DNA of 28,471 bases from Myxococcales bacterium. Its GTDB lineage: Bacteria; Myxococcota; Polyangia; Nannocystales; Nannocystaceae. Each line of letters begins with the position of its first letter. The stretch's first letter is position 1. Under the pieces are notes generated by a model. The model did not search any database. It saw only the letters and a program-made list of their open reading frames with translations, and was not told where the DNA came from. The position numbers were made by a program, and so were the translations under genes. The DNA is taken from NCBI GenBank assembly GCA_016793465.1, contig JAEUJW010000105.1, positions 1-28,471 of the forward strand, read 5' to 3'. This document shows positions 23,548 to 28,471 of this stretch, in pieces.

Positions 23548-24147
23548 ATGCTCAGCCGTCGCATCCTTCTCAGCCTGACGCTCCTCGGCTTCCTCGCTCT
23601 GTCAACGCCGGTCGCCGCCCACCTGGTCGCCTGGGGGAGCTGGCAGATCACGCACCGTAACTTGATGAAGCTCTACCCCGACGCCGATCCGTTCGCCTGG
23701 CGGATCAAGCGCCACGTCTACTCAGATGAGGAAGCCGCGCGACTCGAACAGGCCCTTGGAGTTCGGCTGTACCCGGAGGAGCGAGCAGGAGAGTTCTACG
23801 TCGCTCTCGACAGGAGGGGCCGGGTCCTCGGGGTGGCGACGTTCATAGATCCTCGTAGCCGTCCCAAGATCGTCGACGACGCGATCCTCAGCCTTGAGGT
23901 CGGCGTTGGCGTCGACCTGACCGGGCGCGTCGACCGACTTCACCTCTACGACTACCGGGGGAACGCCAGCCTCGCCCAGGATGAATTTCTCCGCCAACTG
24001 CGCGGCCGGACCCTCGCATCAAGCTTCTCCATGGACGCCGACGGGCTCGTGTCCATCCCCGGAGAGTCCGACGAGAGTCAACTCGTCGCCACGGCGGCGT
24101 ACGAGGGCCTGCTCTTCATGCAGGTCGCCCTGGGCCAGCGTGAATAG
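23548..24147 (+). CDS. Exported FMN_bind-like protein lacking the flavin-attachment motif
   Basis: A 199-aa protein with a clear signal peptide (MLSRRILLSLTLLGFLALS, cleavage near VAA/HL). The middle follows the FMN-binding fold of RnfG/NqrC/NosR-type domains: a strand with DRRGRVLGVATFIDP, then VGVGVDLTGRVDRLHLYDYR and DEFLRQLRGRTL, equivalent to the family's 'F..QF.GK'. The usual [ST]GAT-x-[ST] motif, where FMN is bound covalently, is absent; a Ser/Asp/Glu-rich segment stands in its place. It may bind FMN non-covalently or have lost it. The frame opens at 23422, but only Met at 23548 gives a signal peptide. A lipoprotein gene follows after 30 nt and may be co-transcribed. Confidence 0.6.
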   Translation: MLSRRILLSLTLLGFLALSTPVAAHLVAWGSWQITHRNLMKLYPDADPFAWRIKRHVYSDEEAARLEQALGVRLYPEERAGEFYVALDRRGRVLGVATFIDPRSRPKIVDDAILSLEVGVGVDLTGRVDRLHLYDYRGNASLAQDEFLRQLRGRTLASSFSMDADGLVSIPGESDESQLVATAAYEGLLFMQVALGQRE

Positions 24148-24177
24148 CGTACGCGCGGTTGTGATAGCCTCGCGTCC

Positions 24178-25602
24178 ATGTCTGCCCGGACCCTCGTCGC
24201 ACTCGCCCTCGTCGCTGGTTGCTTGCCGGAGAACTACGACACGACCGACACGACGTCAGGCAGTTCGTCGGACGGCTCCGGCGGCGAGCCTACCTCCGGG
24301 GGCTCCAGCGCGGGCCTGTTCGCGTGCAACGCTCCCCCGTGCACGCTGGTGATCGTGAGCCAGACGCTCGACGATCGGATCGACGTCCACGAGGTGACCG
24401 GCGAGACGTCGCGGCTGCGCGGTCGGATCGGCCTCGATCTCAAGCCTGACCCGTCCGGCGAGCAGATCATGGGCAACCTCCTCGACGAGCCCTACGGGCT
24501 CGTGCTCACGCCGTCGGACCTCCTCGTCGCCGTCGGTCACTACCCCGACACCGACCGCGGCTCACTGCTCCGCTTCCCCCGGAGCGCCTTCGCCGAGCTC
24601 GACCCGGGGGCGACCTTCGGCGTCGACCAATACTTCTCCGGGGGCGCGTTCTCGGCGGGCGTCGAGGCGCTGCTCCACGAGCGAGAGGAGGGCATCTTCT
24701 ACCTCCCGCACCCGAGCGGCCGCCTCCTGATCGGCGTGTTCGCCAACTCCCTCAAGAGCGCCGACTTCTCGAACCCGAGCGAGCTGCTCGTCGTCGACCC
24801 GGGCGACTCCGCCGTCGACGCGATCGGTAGCTTCGACCTCGGCGCCATCGATCCCCCGTGTGCCGGCGGGTGGCGACTCGAGGCCCTCGATGCCCAGGTC
24901 GACAACGTCGCCGTGGCATGCGACGGCAGCGACTCCGTCGCGGTCATGCACCTCCCGACCGACCTCGGCGCGAAAACTCCGAAGGACGCCGCGACCGCGG
25001 TCACCGCCTGCGGCCTCAACCTCGGCGGAACAGGCTGGACCACCCAGTTCGTCGCCGCAGACGGCGCGGGAGGACTCCTCGCGGTCCAGTCCCAGCTCGC
25101 CCAGCCCCCGCGGGCGTGGCGGGTCAGCGGGGATTGTGCGCCGCTCGGCCTGCCCTCGATGTCCGTGGCGCCGTCGGTCGAAGCGGTCAGGTTACTGCGC
25201 GAGGCCATCCGCGTGCCGGACGCCGGCGTCTGGCTGATCGCCGCCGGACCGCCCAGCCCTGGCGTCGTGATCGCTCGCGGCGGCGGCACGCCCGAGCTGT
25301 GCGGGATGGTTTCCGGCCTCGACGCCCTCGACGCCGCCAATACCCCGTTCGCCCTCGCCCTCGACGAGTCCAACACACACCTCGCCATCGGGGCGGGTCC
25401 ACCGTCGAATCCCGAGCTGACCGACGGCCGGGGCCAGGTTCTGTGGGCGACGCTCGACCTTAGCGGCAGCGCCGACTGCGAGATCGCGGCGACTTCCGTG
25501 GTCGACCTCAACGCCGGCCTCTTTCAGCAGTCGAGCCCGGACACCTGGGTCCGTGCTCCGAACGTGATCCTCGTGGCCGAGGTGGACGGTAGCGACCCCT
25601 GA
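24178..25602 (+). CDS. Lipoprotein of unknown function, propeller-like composition
   Basis: A 474-aa lipoprotein: lipobox LVAGC with Cys15, then the Asp/Thr/Ser/Gly linker typical of this organism. The body is beta-rich with recurring short patterns (LVIVSQTLDDRIDVHEV, SELLVVDPGDSAVDAIGSFD, SDSVAVMHLP, THLAIGAG) suggestive of beta-propeller blades, though no named repeat family was recognised. Four to six cysteines may pair. The start follows the FMN_bind-like stop by 30 nt. Convergent with MYXO-CTERM paralogue B, 13 nt apart, echoing the NHL-propeller/paralogue A pairing in region 2. Confidence 0.75.
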   Translation: MSARTLVALALVAGCLPENYDTTDTTSGSSSDGSGGEPTSGGSSAGLFACNAPPCTLVIVSQTLDDRIDVHEVTGETSRLRGRIGLDLKPDPSGEQIMGNLLDEPYGLVLTPSDLLVAVGHYPDTDRGSLLRFPRSAFAELDPGATFGVDQYFSGGAFSAGVEALLHEREEGIFYLPHPSGRLLIGVFANSLKSADFSNPSELLVVDPGDSAVDAIGSFDLGAIDPPCAGGWRLEALDAQVDNVAVACDGSDSVAVMHLPTDLGAKTPKDAATAVTACGLNLGGTGWTTQFVAADGAGGLLAVQSQLAQPPRAWRVSGDCAPLGLPSMSVAPSVEAVRLLREAIRVPDAGVWLIAAGPPSPGVVIARGGGTPELCGMVSGLDALDAANTPFALALDESNTHLAIGAGPPSNPELTDGRGQVLWATLDLSGSADCEIAATSVVDLNAGLFQQSSPDTWVRAPNVILVAEVDGSDP

Positions 25603-25615
25603 GCCTGAAGTGGCG

Positions 25616-26836
25616 CTACCTCGACCCGTGCGGCCAGCGCCGGCGACGTAGGGTGAGCAGAACACCGACAACCCATGCGGAGGAGGAGATCGCATGGACG
25701 TCGCACGAGCAACCGCTCGGCCCATCCTCGAGCAACGGCTCCGTCGTCGCTCCCGAGTCGTCGCTACTCCCAGTGCTGCTCCCCGGACTGCCGGGGGCGC
25801 TGCTGGCGTCGGCTTCGGAGTCACCCGCACCGCCGCTCGACCCCGCCGTCGTGGATTCACCAGCCCCGCTCGTGCCGCACGGATCGGCGACGAATGACGC
25901 CTCGGGATCACATCCGGTCGTGTCGTCGTCGCCGCCGCCGCCGGGCAAGACCGTGACGAGGATGAGCGGGTAGGCGCTGAACGAGCGCTGCATCGGGTCG
26001 GTGACGTCGACGCGCAATGCCACGGTCTTCCCGGCGGCCGCGGGCGGGGGCAAGAACGGCAGCTCGAAGGTCTCGCCGTCGAGGGGTACGTCCTCGGCGA
26101 AGGGCTGCCAGTCGAGCATCCCGGCGCCTGTGAGCGACCAGTACGCGCTGAGCGTCGAACCCGGCAATGCCCGCGCGCACCCTTCGATCACGTAGGGATC
26201 TTCGGCGAAGGTGACATCTGTCTTGTTGCTCACCGCCGCGGCGGGACCGACGGCGGCCAGGTCCGGCCCGTCGACGACGTGGACGACCCCGGGGCGCTGC
26301 GAATAGATGTTCACCCAGGGCTCCCAGGTGTAGCCCTGGACGACGTAGGGCCCGGCTGGGAGCACCGTCGTGTCCCAGTCGACGCCTTTCATCGCCTGGG
26401 CGAACGTGATCGGTCTCCGGTCGTCGTCCGCAGTGATCCGATACCAGCAGTCCTTCCAGACGGTGCTGGTCTCGAGGACCTGCTCATCCTCAATCGTCAG
26501 CGGATCGACCAGCATTTTTTCCGCCGCAGCGTCGACGTCCTTCCACGACAACCAGGTCGGCAAGAACTCTTCACGGCTGTGGTCGCGACAGAACGCGAGG
26601 AACTGGTGACGGCGGCTGTCGGCGACCTCGTCCGGCGTGACGTCGGCATCCTCGTAGGGGATGCTGTAGTCCATGTGCAGCATGGCCCCCTGCGTGCGAT
26701 CAACGACCGTGAGACAGGCAGTGTCGTCAGGCCATGCAACCGGCGTGCGAGGTTCCAGGCCGTTGCCCGCGAACGCCACGGCCGGAGCTGCGACGGTCGC
26801 GCCAAACACCAGGGCCGGGAACGACTTGCGGCGCAC
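25616..26836 (-). CDS. MYXO-CTERM surface protein, paralogue B
   Basis: A 406-aa exported protein starting with GTG (26836); signal peptide MRRKSFPALVFGATVAAP to about FA/GN. It aligns with paralogue A across the whole ectodomain (GNGLEPRTPVAWP, SIPYED, HQFLAFCRDHS, WKDCWYRIT, QGYTWEPWVNIYS, a late DVTDPMQRSF block), with most cysteines conserved. A Gly/Ser/Asp linker is followed by GCSC, a hydrophobic helix and LRRRRW, the MYXO-CTERM pattern. Function unknown. The GTG start is preferred because it places the signal peptide at the same point as in paralogue A. A 14-bp motif shared with the upstream cytochrome gene lies 20 bp before the start. Confidence 0.85.
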   Translation of the reverse strand: MRRKSFPALVFGATVAAPAVAFAGNGLEPRTPVAWPDDTACLTVVDRTQGAMLHMDYSIPYEDADVTPDEVADSRRHQFLAFCRDHSREEFLPTWLSWKDVDAAAEKMLVDPLTIEDEQVLETSTVWKDCWYRITADDDRRPITFAQAMKGVDWDTTVLPAGPYVVQGYTWEPWVNIYSQRPGVVHVVDGPDLAAVGPAAAVSNKTDVTFAEDPYVIEGCARALPGSTLSAYWSLTGAGMLDWQPFAEDVPLDGETFELPFLPPPAAAGKTVALRVDVTDPMQRSFSAYPLILVTVLPGGGGDDDTTGCDPEASFVADPCGTSGAGESTTAGSSGGAGDSEADASSAPGSPGSSTGSSDDSGATTEPLLEDGPSGCSCDVHAISSSAWVVGVLLTLRRRRWPHGSR

Positions 26837-26856
26837 TTATGGCACGGTACCCCTGA

Positions 26857-26870
26857 TGCGTCAGGACGTC
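26857..26870 (-). repeat. 14-bp motif, copy 1, upstream of paralogue B
   Basis: TGCGTCAGGACGTC on the plus strand, followed by ACAG. An exact second copy at 27473-27486, followed by GCAG, precedes the cytochrome gene. Both copies lie upstream of minus-strand genes in the same orientation, at 20 and 50 bp from the start codons, suggesting a shared regulatory element. Confidence 0.4.
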
Positions 26871-27023
26871 ACAGGATCCTCATGGGGACGGCAGACCACA
26901 GGAGCCGCTACGCGTACGCCATTGGCGTGGCTGCGGGGACCATGCAGACGCCTTCACGCAATTTGTGGCCGTTGCGGCCTCCTCGCCGCCGGCGATCGCC
27001 TGGCCCTGACGGACTCGCGTGCC

Positions 27024-27422
27024 TCAGGGCACACCGCAGGCGAGCCACTCCCCGAGCTTGCGTCGTTCCTCCTCGGCGGGCGCCGGGGAGCCGATCGGCA
27101 TCAGGGTGTTCGTGCTCTCACTGCCGGCCGCTGCCTGTTCGTCGATGTGATCGATCTGCGACATGATCAACTCGTGCGAGTTGAAGTTGTGATCGCTCGG
27201 CGCGCCCTGCCGCTCGGCGCCCGAGAGGGTCTCGCTGTGACAGCGCACGCAGTAGGTCTCCATGAAGGACTTTCCGAAGTTGTCCCAGGTGAGCGTGGAG
27301 TTTTCAGGGCACGTTGCTCCCGAAGGGGCCTCCTCGCCCTCATTTCCTTCCCCGCAGCCGCCGATAAGGAGCGACGCCGCGAGCACGAGAGACAATCTGC
27401 AAAACGTCGATGCGTGGAGCAT
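27024..27422 (-). CDS. Mono-haem cytochrome c lipoprotein
   Basis: A 132-aa lipoprotein with lipobox LIGGC (Cys23), an acidic spacer, the haem site CVRCH (58-62) and a likely axial Met in LMPIG (Met108). The elements ERQGAPSDHNFNS and EEERRKLGEWLACGVP are typical of small myxobacterial cytochrome c lipoproteins. It probably passes electrons in the periplasm; partner unknown. It lies 187 bp upstream of paralogue B on the same strand, and both have the 14-bp motif upstream. Confidence 0.85.
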   Translation of the reverse strand: MLHASTFCRLSLVLAASLLIGGCGEGNEGEEAPSGATCPENSTLTWDNFGKSFMETYCVRCHSETLSGAERQGAPSDHNFNSHELIMSQIDHIDEQAAAGSESTNTLMPIGSPAPAEEERRKLGEWLACGVP

Positions 27423-27472
27423 TTCTGGACTCTATCCGGCCCTGGCGATAGCAGAACAGCGGAGGCTCCGTG

Positions 27473-27486
27473 TGCGTCAGGACGTC
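27473..27486 (-). repeat. 14-bp motif, copy 2, upstream of the cytochrome gene
   Basis: Exact copy of TGCGTCAGGACGTC found at 26857-26870. It lies 50 bp upstream of the cytochrome start in the 216-bp gap before the next gene. Nothing else was recognised in that gap. Confidence 0.4.
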
Positions 27487-27638
27487 GCAGCCGCGCCTCG
27501 ACCGAGTGCCGGGAGTCATGCGACAGATCGCCACGGGGGTTGTTCCCCTGCTCATCGGCCCGTGGTGGGCTCGAGGGTTCTCCGCAGATCATCCTCACCG
27601 CCCGGACACCCACTCTCCTCGCCGCCGGGGAGCGGACG

Positions 27639-28304
27639 TCAGATGTCGGCGGTACGCATGAACATCGGCTGGGCGAGTAGCCACAGGCTCAGCATGCTCA
27701 TGGCGACCATGCCGACCATCATGACGAGGTGGACGCGCAGGCAGGCCCGGCGGTCCTTGCCGTAGAGGCGGCTGGCCTCGCGCTGGGCGACGTAGATGCC
27801 GTAGATGTGGCCAATGACGACGAGCGCCACCTGCAGGTACCAGATACTCTCCGGGGACCACAAGGCGGTGAGCGGGGCGCGGGCGGTGCCGAAGAAGTCG
27901 TGGTCCCAGCCGAGCGGGTCGCTGACCAGGCGGCGCAGCTTGGACCACTCCCAGAACACGTGCACGGCGTTGTGGGCGAGGTGATAGAAGAGCGCGATCG
28001 GCAGCAGGGTGTAGCTGAACTTGATGAAGAGCTTGCGGGTGGTGATGTCATGGCGGCCGCTGACCAGGCGCATGACGGCGCACAGCAGCCAGTAGAGGAG
28101 GCCGGGGACGACGATGCAGGCGAGCATCATGACGGTGAACGTCATGGTCCCGCCGTGACTGCCGCCGAAGCCGAGGAGGTCGCGCCCGAGGACGGCGACC
28201 TGGGCGTCGAGGATCGCCCCGCGCAGGCCGTTCTCCCACTCCATCCACAGGGGGATCATCGCGGCGCCGTGGAAGGCGCTGACGATGAAAATCAGCAGGG
28301 CCAT
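27639..28304 (-). CDS. Polytopic membrane protein, His-rich, probably N-terminally truncated
   Basis: A 221-aa protein with about six hydrophobic segments. Histidines sit in or next to helices (AFHGAAM, GSHGGTM, FYHLAHNAVHVFWEW, VIGHIYGIY), a pattern of haem or metal ligands in membrane redox proteins; no family is assigned with certainty. The frame upstream of Met 28304 stays open back to a TGA at 28341-28343 and reads QLGHRSHADEAY, with good codon bias but no alternative start. This suggests the present reading begins inside a longer ancestral gene that has lost its N-terminal part. The remaining segment may still be translated from 28304, but no ribosome-binding site is seen. Last minus-strand gene in the window. 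Confidence 0.6.
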   Translation of the reverse strand: MALLIFIVSAFHGAAMIPLWMEWENGLRGAILDAQVAVLGRDLLGFGGSHGGTMTFTVMMLACIVVPGLLYWLLCAVMRLVSGRHDITTRKLFIKFSYTLLPIALFYHLAHNAVHVFWEWSKLRRLVSDPLGWDHDFFGTARAPLTALWSPESIWYLQVALVVIGHIYGIYVAQREASRLYGKDRRACLRVHLVMMVGMVAMSMLSLWLLAQPMFMRTADI

Positions 28305-28406
28305 GTAGGCCTCGTCGGCGTGGCTGCGGTGCCCTAACTGTCAACATGCAGTGAGACACGACACCCCCGGAGTTTACTGACCTGGGCGAGGAATCGAACA
28401 GAGGAG

Positions 28407-28471
28407 ATGAACGACGAGAACACCCAGAAGAACAAGGACGGAGAACACCCGAGGGTCGACGAAGTCCATCA
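28407..28471 (+). CDS. Possible start of a hydrophilic protein, cut by window end
   Basis: An open frame from ATG 28407 to the window end encodes a Lys/Asn/Glu-rich stretch (MNDENTQKNKDGEHPRVDEV) with about 80% G/C at third codon positions. GAGGAG directly abuts the ATG, and AGGA at 28389-28392 is rather far. A competing minus-strand frame (28469-28374, 31 aa, MDFVDPRVFSVLVLLGVLVV) has poorer codon bias. The call is tentative. Confidence 0.3.
   Translation, partial: MNDENTQKNKDGEHPRVDEVH

Noticed and set aside
28374..28469. A 31-aa hydrophobic minus-strand small protein
   Set aside because: Codon bias is poor (about 58% G/C at third positions) and the opposite strand has better bias; insufficient support for a gene call.

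Overview
The window reads as a GC-rich deltaproteobacterial (myxobacterial) chromosome segment, most likely from the Nannocystineae (Nannocystis/Plesiocystis/Enhygromyxa type). The reasons are MYXO-CTERM-like C-termini (Gly-Cys-rich motif, one hydrophobic helix, Arg cluster) on three proteins, many lipoproteins with Ser/Thr/Gly/Asp linkers after the lipobox, several c-type-cytochrome lipoproteins, and strong G/C preference at third codon positions. The species assignment is inference.

Region 1 (53-12529) is the functional core, a metal-resistance island. A truncated lysyl-oxidase-type lipoprotein (minus strand) and a di-haem cytochrome lipoprotein (plus strand) diverge from a 23-bp near-perfect palindrome. 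The cytochrome gene is followed by a second copy of the same operator. After it comes a plus-strand run of six genes: a BlaI/MecI-type repressor, an M56 (BlaR1-type) membrane metalloprotease without a penicillin-binding sensor domain, a CzcC-like outer-membrane factor, a CzcB-like adaptor lipoprotein, a CzcA-like HME-RND pump and a P1B-4 metal ATPase. Starts and stops overlap or nearly abut throughout, and two inverted repeats follow the last gene. The simplest model is that divalent metal is sensed by the M56 protein, BlaI is inactivated, and the efflux genes plus the two periplasm-facing redox genes are released together.

Region 2 (12681-18784) encodes exported proteins: a MYXO-CTERM metzincin protease, a large di-haem cytochrome lipoprotein, and on the minus strand a MYXO-CTERM protein translationally coupled to an NHL beta-propeller lipoprotein.

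Region 3 (about 18785-20189) is decaying. It holds an FAD monooxygenase pseudogene with frameshifts and a missing middle, followed by about 380 bp of degenerate sequence.

Region 4 (20190-28471) encodes two outer-membrane barrel proteins, a small unknown lipoprotein, an FMN_bind-like exported protein, a lipoprotein of propeller-like composition, a paralogue of the region-2 MYXO-CTERM protein, a mono-haem cytochrome lipoprotein and a His-rich polytopic membrane protein that seems to have lost its N-terminus. No tRNA, rRNA, CRISPR array or intact insertion sequence was seen.
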